Shown here: positions 25,744-34,673 of the stretch, piece by piece
Layout: every line of letters starts with the position of its first letter
Position numbering within the stretch: position 1 is the first letter of the stretch
NCBI GenBank assembly: GCA_021325635.1
Contig: JAJPGV010000041.1
Location: forward strand, 112,793 to 176,792
DNA: 64,000 nt
Reading direction: 5' to 3'
Source: Chloroflexota bacterium
GTDB taxonomy: Bacteria > Chloroflexota > JAJPGV01
Notes under the pieces: model-generated
The model's database searches: none
What the model was told of the DNA's origin: nothing
The model's input: the letters and a program-made list of their open reading frames with translations, nothing else
Translations under genes and position numbers: made by a program

Positions 25744-26958
25744 CTAGCCGCCCTCCCAGGAGAAGCGGTCGGTGTTGAGGCGCTGCTGGAGGCCGAAGGG
25801 GCCGTTGACCCAGGTGCGGTAGCCATCGGTGAAGGCGGTCCAGTTGTCGGTCTTGCGCCAGACCAGCAGGCCGCCGGTGGCGTGCTGCAGGGCGTCGCCG
25901 TTGGCAGCGAAGGCCTGGTTGTCCAGGCAGCCGCCGATGGCTCCGGGAAGGGCGTCGTGCAGCGTGCGGAAGCCGAGGACGTAGGCGCAGCTCGAGCCGG
26001 CCGCCGTGGCGCCCTTGACGGCGGCCGAGTTAGGGTCGGCCATCAGCGACGATTCGTCCACGGCCTCGAATTGGGCCGCCCGGATGCGCTTCAGCTCGTC
26101 CAGCAGGCCGTCGTCCCAGCGGGCGTCTTCGGTTCCCTGGAAGAACCAGTCCGAGCCGTTGTCTGCCAGGATGAGCCCGTAGTGCTGCAGGGCGGTGATG
26201 ACGGTGCGGGCGCGGGGGCTGTAGGCGGAGGCATCGAAGGTGGCCTTGAGCCGGAAACGTGCGCCCATGGGCGGCAGTGAAGGGTCCTGCCGCGCTCCGG
26301 CCTGGTGCCGCGCCGGCCAGATGAAGCTGCGGTCGGTCTGCCGGACTGTGAAGCGAATGGCGTGCGTGATGGCGCCCGCCAGCACCTCGTCGTAGCGCAG
26401 CAGCCCAGGGAAGATGGCCAGCCCGGCCGCATCGGCCGAGGTCCACGTCGAAGGCCGCAGCGCGTCGGAGGTCAGGTCGAAGATCGCCCCGGACCCGGCC
26501 GTTGGCCGGCCCCCGTTCCAGCGGGCCGCGTACAGCTCGTACAGCCGGCAGCTGTCGCGGTCGAGCATGATGGCGTGACGATCGCCGTCCGCGTTCTGGC
26601 CGCCTTCAATGGACGTCGAGCCGTCGAAGGGATAGGGGCCGGGATCGCTTTCGGCGGCGTAGTCGAACGCGATCGAGACCAGGCTGTGGGCTTGGTCGGT
26701 CACCGTCCAGGGCATGCCATAGGGCGGCCGGCCGAAATCCGGATGCAGCAGGGTGGTGCCGGCGTTGGCGCTGGCCAGCCACTGGGCGCTGCTGGGGTGG
26801 ACCGGTAGGCTCGCGACGTCGGCGTTCCAGACGTTGTCGGCGGGGAAGATGGGGCAACCGGGCGCCTCGGACGGAGCCGAGCCGGCCAGCGCGTGTGCCG
26901 GCGCGGCCAGGAGCGCCAGCGCGGCCAGCCAGGGAAGCAATCTCACCCAAGCTAAAAC
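25744..26958 (-). CDS. Secreted protein of unknown function
   Basis: From GTG 26958 the protein is 404 aa with a signal peptide (WLAALALLAAPAHALAG). The mature part opens with CPIFPADNVWNADVASLPVH and contains HAIMLDRDSCRLYELY, suggesting a folded extracellular, possibly enzymatic, domain. The end (GGLLVWRKTDNWTAFTDG, then WVNGPFGLQQRLNTDRF) resembles a short terminal module I have seen on other secreted Chloroflexota proteins. No catalytic family is recognised. It lies 78 bases upstream of comM on the same strand and is divergent from the phn operon. Confidence 0.75.
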   Translation of the reverse strand, partial: VLAWVRLLPWLAALALLAAPAHALAGSAPSEAPGCPIFPADNVWNADVASLPVHPSSAQWLASANAGTTLLHPDFGRPPYGMPWTVTDQAHSLVSIAFDYAAESDPGPYPFDGSTSIEGGQNADGDRHAIMLDRDSCRLYELYAARWNGGRPTAGSGAIFDLTSDALRPSTWTSADAAGLAIFPGLLRYDEVLAGAITHAIRFTVRQTDRSFIWPARHQAGARQDPSLPPMGARFRLKATFDASAYSPRARTVITALQHYGLILADNGSDWFFQGTEDARWDDGLLDELKRIRAAQFEAVDESSLMADPNSAAVKGATAAGSSCAYVLGFRTLHDALPGAIGGCLDNQAFAANGDALQHATGGLLVWRKTDNWTAFTDGYRTWVNGPFGLQQRLNTDRFSWEGG

Positions 26959-27262
26959 GCGGGGCGGTTCCGCAGGGTGACTGTCCCACCCGCGGCTGCT
27001 CACCTACGACGCCGAACCCTGGCTAACACCCGCCCTGCGCGCCGGGAGGTCTCAGGAGTCCGGCAACCTCATTCGACGTGGCGCGCGCCCGTGCGGCCCG
27101 CCCGTTCCGGTCCGCGCCGCCGCCACGTCCCGCTCCCGGACGAATCGGGGCCCACCGTCGCGAACAGCGGCGGAACCACCGCTTTGAACGGCGATCGCGG
27201 GCCCTTACGGCCGCCCGCTTTCGTGCGCGGCCGCCCGGCGCGTCCGGCGCCTGGACGAAAGG
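26959..27262. other. GC-rich intergenic region, no gene recognised
   Basis: This divergent spacer separates the secreted protein gene from the phn promoter. It is very rich in CG-type steps and has several short open frames with arginine/proline-rich translations typical of non-coding GC-rich DNA. I see no RNA gene or clear repeat in it. Confidence 0.5.
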
Positions 27263-27316
27263 TTTACGGTTGGCTTACCGGCGCTTAACCTGCCCCTGAC
27301 GTTGCCTTCCTAGACT
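27263..27316 (+). promoter_or_regulatory. Pho-box-like promoter of the phn operon
   Basis: Four hexamers at an exact 11-bp period precede the operon: TTTACG (27263), CTTACC (27274), TTAACC (27285) and CTGACG (27296). After 9 bp comes a TAGACT -10 box (27311-27316). The same layout occurs upstream of the ugpB remnant and the ugp operon. The hexamers resemble the TTnACA-type direct repeats bound by PhoP in Bacillus. phnD starts 52 bases after the -10, behind an AGGAGGG ribosome site. Confidence 0.72.
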
Positions 27317-27368
27317 CGGCCTCGGACCCCCTTACCAGGAGGGGTCGATTAGACGTAGGAGGGTATCG

Positions 27369-28523
27369 ATGTCGGGTTCCATCATCCGCACGAAGTTGCC
27401 GCGCCAGCAGGGCGCTGCCCGATTTCTGGCACCGGCCGCGGCTGCTGTGATGCTGCTCGCCGCATGCGGTGGTGCCGCCAGTCCAGCATCGCCAGTGGCC
27501 AGCGCAGGCAGCGTGCCGCCGGCGCCGGCCAGCGCCGCGCCTAGCAGCGCTCCAGCCTCGATCGCCGCGAGCGCCGCGGCCAAGCCGTCTGCCGCCGCTT
27601 CGGCCAGCGCTCCTGCGCCGGCATCCGCATCGGGTGGCGCTTCGGCTGCACCCAGTGGCATCACCGCGGCCCCGGCCGGCGGCCAGCCTGCCGCGGATTG
27701 TCCCAATGGCGGCACCGTCCGCTTTGGCGTGGAGACGTTCGAGACGGCACCCAAGCTGGCGACGCAGTACAATCCGTTCGTCACGGCCCTGGCCACGTCT
27801 CTGGGCTGCAAGGTCGAGCTGAACATCACTACCAGCTACAACGCCGAGATCGAGGCCATGCGCGCCGGCAAGCTCGAGATCGCGGAGTATGGCCCGCTGG
27901 GCTACGTGCTGGCCCACCAGGTGGCCAAGGCGGAGGCAGTGGCCACCTTCGCCGACAAGGCCAACAAGCCGGCGACCTACTTCGCCAGCGTCGTGACCTG
28001 GAAGGACTCCGGCATCAAAGATCTCAAGGGCGTCGCCGGGAAGACCTTCGCCTACTCCGACCCCAGCTCGACGTCGGGCCATCTGTTCCCCGCCTATGCC
28101 CTCAAGAAGGTGGCTGGCATCGATCCCGATAACGGCGTGAAAGCGGTCTATGCAGGCAGTCACACGTCGTCCTTCGAGGCCCTTCGCAATCACAAGGTCG
28201 ACGCCGGCGAGCTGAACAGCGACCAGATTGCCTCGGCCAGCCGCGAGGGCATCTACAAGGACACCGAATTCCCGTTCCTGTGGAAATCCGATCCCATTCC
28301 CCAGGACCCAATCACGGTTCGCGGCGACTTGAACGACGCCTTCAAGAAGAAGGCCGCGGCCGCCCTGATGACCATCGACATGACGGCGCTGCCCAAGGAT
28401 TCCCAGGATCTGTTTGCCGACCTGGGCCAGGAGGGTCCGCGCCTCATCGCGCAGACGGACTCGGCGTACGACAACATTCGCGACCTCGTCTCCATCCTGA
28501 ACGTCGACCTGAGCAAGCTGTAG
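27369..28523 (+). CDS. phnD: Phosphonate ABC transporter substrate-binding lipoprotein
   Basis: The 384-aa lipoprotein (LLAACGG lipobox near residue 37) has an Ala/Pro/Ser-rich tether to about residue 110, then a PhnD-type periplasmic-binding domain. Typical features are VRFGVETFETAP, the YGPLGYVLAHQ stretch and the anion-binding SDPSSTSGHLFP loop that holds the phosphonate group. It captures phosphonates (or phosphite/phosphate) for PhnCE. It is the first gene of the C-P lyase operon; phnC begins 7 bases after its stop. Confidence 0.95.
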   Translation: MSGSIIRTKLPRQQGAARFLAPAAAAVMLLAACGGAASPASPVASAGSVPPAPASAAPSSAPASIAASAAAKPSAAASASAPAPASASGGASAAPSGITAAPAGGQPAADCPNGGTVRFGVETFETAPKLATQYNPFVTALATSLGCKVELNITTSYNAEIEAMRAGKLEIAEYGPLGYVLAHQVAKAEAVATFADKANKPATYFASVVTWKDSGIKDLKGVAGKTFAYSDPSSTSGHLFPAYALKKVAGIDPDNGVKAVYAGSHTSSFEALRNHKVDAGELNSDQIASASREGIYKDTEFPFLWKSDPIPQDPITVRGDLNDAFKKKAAAALMTIDMTALPKDSQDLFADLGQEGPRLIAQTDSAYDNIRDLVSILNVDLSKL

Positions 28524-28530
28524 AACGGCC

Positions 28531-29352
28531 GTGGCAGTCCTGCCCGAAGCTTCGCCAGTGAAGATCCCGGTTGCCCGGGGGCTGCGGGCTCTGGGTGAGC
28601 CGCTGCTCGACGTAAGCGGGCTCAGCAAGAGGTTCCCGACCGGCAAGCAAGCGCTCGACAGCGTTTGCTTGCAGGTCCACCCGGGCGATCTGGCCGTGGT
28701 GCTGGGCGCCAATGGCAGCGGCAAGAGCACGCTGCTGCGCTGCTGCGTGCGGCTGATCGACCCCACCGCCGGCTCGGTACGGGTGAGCGGGCATGATCTC
28801 GCTCATCTCGACGGTGCGGCGCTGCGCGAAGCGCGCATGGCCGTGGCCATGATCTTCCAGCAGGCGAACCTGGTTCGGCGGTGCAGCGCGCTGGCCAACG
28901 TGGTGATGGGCACGCTGGGCCGTCACTCAGACATGGGCTCCAAGCTGGGGCTGCTGCCGCGCGAGGAGTACGAGCATGCCATGGCCTGCCTGGGCCGCGT
29001 GGGGCTGCCCCACGTAGCCGAACAGCGCGCCGACACGCTGTCCGGAGGCCAGGCGCAGCGCGTAGCCATCGCTCGGGGACTCAGCCAGCGGCCCCGGGTG
29101 CTGCTGGCTGACGAGCCGGTGGCCAGTCTCGATCCCGAGGCAGCCCAGGACGTCATGGCCCTGCTCCGGCTCCTGGCCGAAGAGGAGCGCCTGGGCATCG
29201 TATGCGTCCTGCATCAGCCCGCCCTGGCCCTGCGCTTTGGACATCGCATTCTAGGGCTGCGCGACGGGAGGGTCGTCTTCGACCGCTCGGCTGAGGACGT
29301 AACGGGCGACCACATCGCCCAGCTGTACCGGGCCGACGTCGAGGCGGCTTGA
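28531..29352 (+). CDS. phnC: Phosphonate ABC transporter ATP-binding protein
   Basis: The 273-aa ABC ATPase has Walker A GANGSGKSTLL, Q-loop region MIFQQANLV, signature LSGGQAQRVAIARG, Walker B VLLADEPVASLD and H-loop LHQP. The Q-loop spacing and RRCSALANV segment are PhnC-like. It energises phosphonate uptake with PhnD and PhnE. The start is GTG 28531; an internal start nearer the domain cannot be excluded because the first 25 residues are unusual. Its TGA overlaps the ATG of phnE. Confidence 0.95.
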   Translation: MAVLPEASPVKIPVARGLRALGEPLLDVSGLSKRFPTGKQALDSVCLQVHPGDLAVVLGANGSGKSTLLRCCVRLIDPTAGSVRVSGHDLAHLDGAALREARMAVAMIFQQANLVRRCSALANVVMGTLGRHSDMGSKLGLLPREEYEHAMACLGRVGLPHVAEQRADTLSGGQAQRVAIARGLSQRPRVLLADEPVASLDPEAAQDVMALLRLLAEEERLGIVCVLHQPALALRFGHRILGLRDGRVVFDRSAEDVTGDHIAQLYRADVEAA

Positions 29353-30149
29353 TGCAGGCGGGACTGGCGCTCCCGTATCCCAGTGCGAACTGGCGGCAGA
29401 GCCTCGTACGTGGTCTGCTGTCGGTCGGTACACTGCTGCTGTTCGGCCAGGCCCTGGCGATCACCCAGGCCCGGCCGCAGGAGCTGATCACCGGCGTTGG
29501 CGGGATGGCCGACATCTTTCGCCGGGCCGTCCCTCCGGACGGCAGCGTCGTGCAGACGTCGATCGGCGCCGCCGTCGAGACGTTCGATATCGCGCTGGTG
29601 GGCACGGCGGTGGCGGTCCTGCTGTCGCTGCCGCTGGCCGTGCTGGCCGCCCGCAACGCCAGCCCCTCGCCGGCGCTCTACCAGGTCGCCCGTGGGGTAA
29701 TCGCCGTGACACGCGCCGTGCCCGACCTGATATGGGCGCTGTTCTTCGTGACCGCGGTCGGCTTGGGGCCGTTCCCGGGCGTGCTGGCGCAGTCGGTGCA
29801 TTCGATCGGCATGCTCGGCCGCTTGTTCGCCGAGACCATCGAGGACATGGACATGGGCCCCGTGGAGGCGCTCACGGTTACCGGCGCCAGCCGCAGCCAG
29901 ATCGTTACGCACGCCATCTTGCCGGGCATCCTGCCATCGCTCATCGGCATCGCGCTGTACCGGCTGGACGAGAACGTGCGGTCCTCGCTGGTGCTGGGCT
30001 TTGTCGGTGCCGGAGGCATTGGTTTCCTGATCCTCACCTACATGAACCTGTTCCAGTACCGCAAAGTGGCCACGCTGCTGGTGATGACCTACGTGCTGGT
30101 CGTCGTCGTGGAGCGAGTGTCGGCCGCAATACGTCGGAGGGTGCAGTAG
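29352..30149 (+). CDS. phnE: Phosphonate ABC transporter permease
   Basis: This 265-aa membrane protein has about six hydrophobic segments and the permease coupling motif region ETIEDMDMGPVEALTVTGAS followed by ILPGILPSLIG, typical of PhnE. It forms the membrane channel for PhnCDE. Its ATG at 29352 overlaps the phnC stop (TGATG). Only one permease gene is present, as in the simplest phnCDE systems. Confidence 0.94.
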   Translation: MQAGLALPYPSANWRQSLVRGLLSVGTLLLFGQALAITQARPQELITGVGGMADIFRRAVPPDGSVVQTSIGAAVETFDIALVGTAVAVLLSLPLAVLAARNASPSPALYQVARGVIAVTRAVPDLIWALFFVTAVGLGPFPGVLAQSVHSIGMLGRLFAETIEDMDMGPVEALTVTGASRSQIVTHAILPGILPSLIGIALYRLDENVRSSLVLGFVGAGGIGFLILTYMNLFQYRKVATLLVMTYVLVVVVERVSAAIRRRVQ

Positions 30150-30154
30150 ACAAC

Positions 30155-30562
30155 ATGGCAATTCAGATGACACCGGAGCGGCGAGCCGAAGGGCTGGCCG
30201 CGGCCAGCCGAACCCGGCGCACCGAGCTCGTAGCCCTGGCGGAGGAAATCGCCCGGCGATCCGAGATCGAAATTGTGGAGGCTCCTTCCGCCGCCACGCT
30301 GATGGTGGAGCTGGAGTCTCCGGCAGGACGGTTTTGCTTCACCGAGGTCGTGGTGACCTACGCCACTGCTCGCGTCAACGGCCGCGACGGATGGGCCTGC
30401 GTGGCCGGCTGGGACGAGGAAGCGGCGCTGGCGGCGGCGCTGTGCGATGCCGTCGCCGACCGGCAGGTGGAGCGCCTGGCCGAGGAGGGCATGCAGCTCG
30501 AAGTCCAGGAAGTCCGCGCTCAGGCGCGGGTGGTTGGCGCCACGGCGCTCGATCTGGCATGA
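30155..30562 (+). CDS. phnG: C-P lyase subunit PhnG
   Basis: The 135-aa protein starts with ATG 30155, 5 bases after phnE. The pattern ELVALAEEIARR, an FCFTEVVVTYATARVNGRDGW stretch split by beta strands, and a Gly-rich middle match PhnG. PhnG is a core subunit of the PhnGHIJ complex, which with PhnL attaches the phosphonate to ribose of ATP. Slightly shorter than the E. coli protein (150 aa). Its stop overlaps phnH by 4 bases. Confidence 0.9.
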   Translation: MAIQMTPERRAEGLAAASRTRRTELVALAEEIARRSEIEIVEAPSAATLMVELESPAGRFCFTEVVVTYATARVNGRDGWACVAGWDEEAALAAALCDAVADRQVERLAEEGMQLEVQEVRAQARVVGATALDLA

Positions 30563-31176
30563 GTGTCGCCCTCCCGACCGGGGACGCCTTCCCAGGCTTG
30601 AGCCAGAGCTCCCAGCCCGCGGTGGTCATGCAGCATCGAGCCTTTCGAGCGGCGCTGCTGGCGCTGGCTTATCCCGGCCGCCGGTTTCCGCTGCCGGTTT
30701 CTCACATCGACTCGGGTTTTCGGAATGGCCGGCTCTCACCGGCGGAGTGCGCCGGGGGCATCCTGCTCCGCGCGGTGTGGGAGGCGGACAGGCGGCTGTC
30801 GGTTTTGGGCCATGCGCCCTTCGTTCCGCCACTGGCCGCGGCGGTGGAGAGCAGCGAGGCGGAGGTGATCGTCGTCACCGAGCCGCGCTCCAGCGGCGCC
30901 CTTACGCGGGCCCACCGCGGCACCGAGGACGTCCCTGAGTCGGGGGCCACGGTGCTGTACGTCCTGTCGCACCAGGGCCTGACGACGGCCGTTCGTCTTT
31001 CCGGGCCGGGGATCCGCGGCAGTATCGAAACCGAGCTGCCACTGCCGCCGATCGAGCTGATGGATCGCAACGCCGCGTGCGTCGATTGGCCGCTGGGCGT
31101 CGACGTCCTGATCGTGGACGAAGCCGCGCAGCTGACGGGCCTGCCGCGCACCACGCGCCTGGAGATCCTGGACTGA
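30559..31176 (+). CDS. phnH: C-P lyase subunit PhnH
   Basis: The 205-aa protein matches PhnH, with an N-terminal FRAALLALAYPGRRFPLP segment, DNA-free central sheet and the GPGIRG loop characteristic of the family. PhnH is needed in the core complex that forms ribose 1-phosphonate triphosphate. The ATG overlaps the phnG stop (ATGA), and its own stop overlaps the phnI ATG (TGATG), so it is tightly coupled on both sides. Confidence 0.9.
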   Translation: MSVALPTGDAFPGLSQSSQPAVVMQHRAFRAALLALAYPGRRFPLPVSHIDSGFRNGRLSPAECAGGILLRAVWEADRRLSVLGHAPFVPPLAAAVESSEAEVIVVTEPRSSGALTRAHRGTEDVPESGATVLYVLSHQGLTTAVRLSGPGIRGSIETELPLPPIELMDRNAACVDWPLGVDVLIVDEAAQLTGLPRTTRLEILD

Positions 31177-32324
31177 TGTACAGCACGGTGCGCGACATGA
31201 GCGGCGCCATCGAGGCCGCGGCCCGGCTCGCCGAGCTGCGCGAAGCGGTCGGCGTCGCGAACGGGCCGGACCGGCTCATCGCCGCCCTGCCCCTCCTGGT
31301 GGACCAGGTCGCCGCCGAGGCCGGCGTTTTCGCGCCCCACGTCTGCGCTCGGGCGCTGGGCCAGGCTGCCGGTGACGTCGTGCGAGCGGTCTCGCTGGTG
31401 CGCGCCTGGGCGGCCACCCTGCCACGGGTAGCCCACACCCGAGCCGGTCTGGACGACATGCGCATCTTCCGGCGCATCACGCCGGCCTTCCGCGCGCCAG
31501 CCCGCGGACAGTACCTGGGCGCCTCGCTCGACTACGCGCAGCGGCTGCTGGACTTTGGTGATGGCTTACCGGTCGGCATCCCTCTGAAACCGAGCCGAAA
31601 CGGCCACGGCGCCGCGGAGGATCCGCTCGGGCCCGAGTCGCTCCCGCGCACGTGGGATGATGACCGCCGGCCCGAGGACGCCCCCAGCAACGGCCTGGGC
31701 GCAGCGGGCGGGTTCCCGCGCGCTGCGCTGACGCTGGAGCGTGAGGGCCTGCTCGGGCTGGTCGACCCGCCGGCGCGGCCGTTCGATCGGACCCGCAATC
31801 AAGCGCAGCCGCATGGGGATCGCGGCGCCTTCCTGCAGCTGCTGTCTCGATCCGAAACCGGCTCGCTGACCGCGCTCGCCTACAGCGCGCAGCGCGGCTT
31901 CGGACAGCGCCAGGATCCGACGTTGATCGAGCTCCGCCAGGGCTCGCTGCCGCTGCGCATGCGCCGTCCAGATACTGCTCGTGAGTTCGTGCTCGGTTGG
32001 ATTCCGGTGACCACCGCCGAAGTGGCGATGTACCGCATGCACGACGGTCAACCCGATGCGCGCCTGACGCTGGGCTTCGGGGCGACGCTGGGCCGCGTGG
32101 AGCGGCGGGCCATCGCGGCCGCGGTGCTCGACGCGACCTGCGCTCGGGCGGTGCAGCAGCCACCTAGTGTGAAGGAGCCGTCGGAAGACGAAGAGCTGCT
32201 GACGGCCATCCTCGATGGCCAAGAGGCGTCCGGCTTCGTCGAGCACCTCAAGTTGCCGCACCACGTGACCTTCACGTCCGACCTGGACCGCCTACGGCAG
32301 GTGCGCGGGAGCAACGGCGAATGA
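31176..32324 (+). CDS. phnI: C-P lyase subunit PhnI
   Basis: The 382-aa protein is PhnI: it begins MYSTVRDMSGAIEAA and carries the later RNQAQPHGDRGAFLQLLSRS and GSLTALAYSAQRGFGQ blocks. PhnI replaces adenine on ATP by phosphonate (nucleosidase activity) with PhnGHL. It is a little longer than E. coli PhnI (354 aa). Start ATG 31176 overlaps the phnH stop. The C-terminus contains the FVEHLKLPHHVTFTSDLDR segment typical of the family, so the gene is complete. Confidence 0.95.
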   Translation: MYSTVRDMSGAIEAAARLAELREAVGVANGPDRLIAALPLLVDQVAAEAGVFAPHVCARALGQAAGDVVRAVSLVRAWAATLPRVAHTRAGLDDMRIFRRITPAFRAPARGQYLGASLDYAQRLLDFGDGLPVGIPLKPSRNGHGAAEDPLGPESLPRTWDDDRRPEDAPSNGLGAAGGFPRAALTLEREGLLGLVDPPARPFDRTRNQAQPHGDRGAFLQLLSRSETGSLTALAYSAQRGFGQRQDPTLIELRQGSLPLRMRRPDTAREFVLGWIPVTTAEVAMYRMHDGQPDARLTLGFGATLGRVERRAIAAAVLDATCARAVQQPPSVKEPSEDEELLTAILDGQEASGFVEHLKLPHHVTFTSDLDRLRQVRGSNGE

Positions 32325-33190
32325 GCGCGCTCAGCGAGATGGCGCGCTCGGCCCGGCGAGGACGGAGCGGCTACAACTACGCCTACCTCGACGAATCTGC
32401 CAAGCGCGAAGTGCGCCGCGCCGTGCTCAAGGCGCTGTGCCTGCCCGGTCACCAGATCCCGTTCGCCTCGCGCGACATGCCGGTGGCCCGAGGCTGGGGC
32501 AGTGGAGGCCTGCAGATCAGCCTGTCCGTCGTCGAGTCCGACGACAGGCTGAAGGTCATCGACCAGGGTGACGATGCCAGCATGAACGCCCGCGCCCTCC
32601 GCGCGCTGATCGCCGACACGGCGGAGGTCGAGACGACGACGGATGCGCGAGAGGCCACGCTCATCCAAACGCGCCACCGCATCCCGGAGGACGACCTCCA
32701 TGAAGGCCAGGTAGTCGTATTCCAGGTGCCTATCGCCGATCCGCTGCGCGTGGTCGATTCGCGAGCGTCGATCACCCGGCGCATGCACGCCGAGGGTGAT
32801 TACTCTGCCATCTGGCTCTATCTGTACGAGGATCTGGCTCGGCTGGGAGCTTCGTCGTTCAGCCACAGCTATCCGGTCGAGGTCCAGGGCGGCTACGTGA
32901 TGAGTCCCACGCCGATCCCGCGGCACGACGTCCCACGCTTGGACGGCGCGCCCTTCGTGTCGCTGTTCGGGGCTGGGCGGGAAGCGACGATCTACGCGCT
33001 GCCGCCTTATACCAGGGTGAAGCCGCTGGCCTTCGACGACCGGCCTTTCGAGGTGGAGTCGTTCGCTGGCCCGTGCTTTCGCTGCGGCGCAAGCGGCACC
33101 TACCTCACCGAGGAGTCCCACCAGGGTGAAGCCGTGCTGGTCTGCTCGGACACTGACTTCTGCCGGCGCCGGCGCGAGGGCAGCGCTTGA
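32321..33190 (+). CDS. phnJ: Radical SAM C-P lyase PhnJ
   Basis: The 289-aa protein is the radical enzyme that breaks the carbon-phosphorus bond of ribose 1-phosphonate 5-phosphate, giving an alkane and ribose 1,2-cyclic phosphate 5-phosphate. All four key cysteines are present with PhnJ-like spacing: C252-x2-C255, C275 and C281 (GPCFRCG and VCSDTDFC). The first three bind the 4Fe-4S cluster, and the last is the expected thiyl-radical residue. The ATG overlaps the phnI stop by 4 bases. Confidence 0.97.
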   Translation: MSALSEMARSARRGRSGYNYAYLDESAKREVRRAVLKALCLPGHQIPFASRDMPVARGWGSGGLQISLSVVESDDRLKVIDQGDDASMNARALRALIADTAEVETTTDAREATLIQTRHRIPEDDLHEGQVVVFQVPIADPLRVVDSRASITRRMHAEGDYSAIWLYLYEDLARLGASSFSHSYPVEVQGGYVMSPTPIPRHDVPRLDGAPFVSLFGAGREATIYALPPYTRVKPLAFDDRPFEVESFAGPCFRCGASGTYLTEESHQGEAVLVCSDTDFCRRRREGSA

Positions 33191-34005
33191 CGCCGGCCGA
33201 GACGCCCGTCCTGGAGATGCATGGTCTGACCGTGCGTTACGGTCCGGGCTGCGCGACCTGCGGCCGTTCCGGCTGGGTGCGTTGCCCGATCTGCGGGACG
33301 GTTCGTGGCTGCTCGTCGGTGGACCTGGAGGTCTATCCCGGGGAGGTGCTGGGCATCGTGGGGGAATCGGGATCGGGCAAGTCCACCGTCCTGGCCTGCG
33401 CCAACCTCGATTTGGCGCCGAGCAGCGGGTGCGTTGTGCTGGCCGGCGCCGACGTGACCGGGGTCGGCGGATCACGCCGGCGCCGGCTTCGCACGGAGGT
33501 GCTGGGCATCGTTTACCAGACGCCGCAGCAGGGTTTAGAGCTCGACCTCACCGCTGGCGGCAACATTGCCAGCCGGCCGCTTGCCGCGGGCTGGCGTTCA
33601 TACGCAAAGGTCCGCGAGCGGGCGTTCGAGCTGCAGAGCGCGGTCGAGCTGCCCGAGGACCGGCTCGACGTCTGCGTGCGTGATTTCAGTGGGGGCATGC
33701 GCCAGCGCGTGCAGCTGGCGAAGGCGCTTGCCAATTCGCCTCAGCTGCTGCTCCTGGACGAGCCGACCTCCGGTCTGGACGTCTCTGTGCAGGCTCGCAT
33801 TCTGGACCTGGTCCGGCGCCTGCAGCGCGAGTTGCGCATGGCCATGATGGTGGTCTCGCACGATCTGGGCGTTATTCGCATGCTGGCCGACCGAGTGCTG
33901 GTGATGCACCAGGGCAGGGTCATCGAGCATGGTCTCACCGACCAGGTGCTGCAAGATCCGCAGCAGCCCTACACCCAGATGCTGGTGAGCGCGCAGCTCC
34001 TATGA
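33187..34005 (+). CDS. phnK: C-P lyase ABC-type ATPase PhnK
   Basis: The 272-aa ABC ATPase docks on the C-P lyase core and drives its conformational cycle. Walker A is GESGSGKSTVL, the signature is FSGGMRQRVQLAKA and Walker B is LLLLDEPTSGLD. It has an N-terminal Cys-rich insert (C22, C25, C33, C36, C42) as in many PhnK proteins outside enterobacteria; four of these could bind zinc. The start is TTG 33187, overlapping the phnJ stop; a GTG or ATG further in would cut off the first strand. Confidence 0.93.
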   Translation: MTPAETPVLEMHGLTVRYGPGCATCGRSGWVRCPICGTVRGCSSVDLEVYPGEVLGIVGESGSGKSTVLACANLDLAPSSGCVVLAGADVTGVGGSRRRRLRTEVLGIVYQTPQQGLELDLTAGGNIASRPLAAGWRSYAKVRERAFELQSAVELPEDRLDVCVRDFSGGMRQRVQLAKALANSPQLLLLDEPTSGLDVSVQARILDLVRRLQRELRMAMMVVSHDLGVIRMLADRVLVMHQGRVIEHGLTDQVLQDPQQPYTQMLVSAQLL

Positions 34006-34673
34006 GCGAGCTCTGCATTCGCGAGCTGTACAAGTCCTTCGCCCAGTACCAGCGTGGCGGACAGCGTCTGGACGTTCTGCGAGGCCTCGATCTGGACCTG
34101 GCGCCCGGCAGCTTCACCGTCGTGAATGGCCCGAGCGGATCGGGCAAATCGTCGCTGCTGCGCTGCATCTACCGTACGTACCTGCCTGATAGCGGCTCGG
34201 TGACGCTGCGGTTGGCCGACCAGAGCCTCGATCTGGCAGCCGCCCCGGAGCGAGACGTCCTGGCCGCCCGCCGCGACTGCATAGGCATGGCCACGCAGTT
34301 CCTTCAGGCAGTCCCGCGCTTGTCGGCGCTCGAGCTGGTGGCTGGCGAGGGCCTGAGCGAGGACGAGGCGGCTGTTCTGCTGCTGAGTCTGGGGCTCGAT
34401 CCGTCGCTGCTGTCGCTTCCGCCGGCAACGTTCTCCGGCGGGGAGCGGCAAATGGTAAACCTGGCCATCGCGCTGGCCCGCCCCAGACCGCTGCTGCTGC
34501 TGGATGAAGTCACGGCCTCGCTCGATGCGAAGCGAGCCGGATTGGCCCTGCAGGCATTGAGAGCACTGAAGCGAGGAGGAACGACGATGCTGGCCGTCTT
34601 TCACACCATCCCGCGGCTGCCGGGTCTGGTCGATCGCGTAGTGGAGCTTCGCGATGGGCGGGTGGCCGCATGA
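34002..34673 (+). CDS. phnL: C-P lyase ABC-type ATPase PhnL
   Basis: The 223-aa ABC ATPase has Walker A GPSGSGKSSLL, signature FSGGERQMVNLAIALA and Walker B LLLLDEVTASLD. PhnL works with PhnGHI in forming the ribose phosphonate triphosphate. Its start ATG overlaps the phnK stop and its stop overlaps phnM, so stoichiometric expression is likely. The loop LTLRLADQSLDLA between Walker A and the Q-loop is PhnL-like. Confidence 0.93.
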   Translation: MSELCIRELYKSFAQYQRGGQRLDVLRGLDLDLAPGSFTVVNGPSGSGKSSLLRCIYRTYLPDSGSVTLRLADQSLDLAAAPERDVLAARRDCIGMATQFLQAVPRLSALELVAGEGLSEDEAAVLLLSLGLDPSLLSLPPATFSGGERQMVNLAIALARPRPLLLLDEVTASLDAKRAGLALQALRALKRGGTTMLAVFHTIPRLPGLVDRVVELRDGRVAA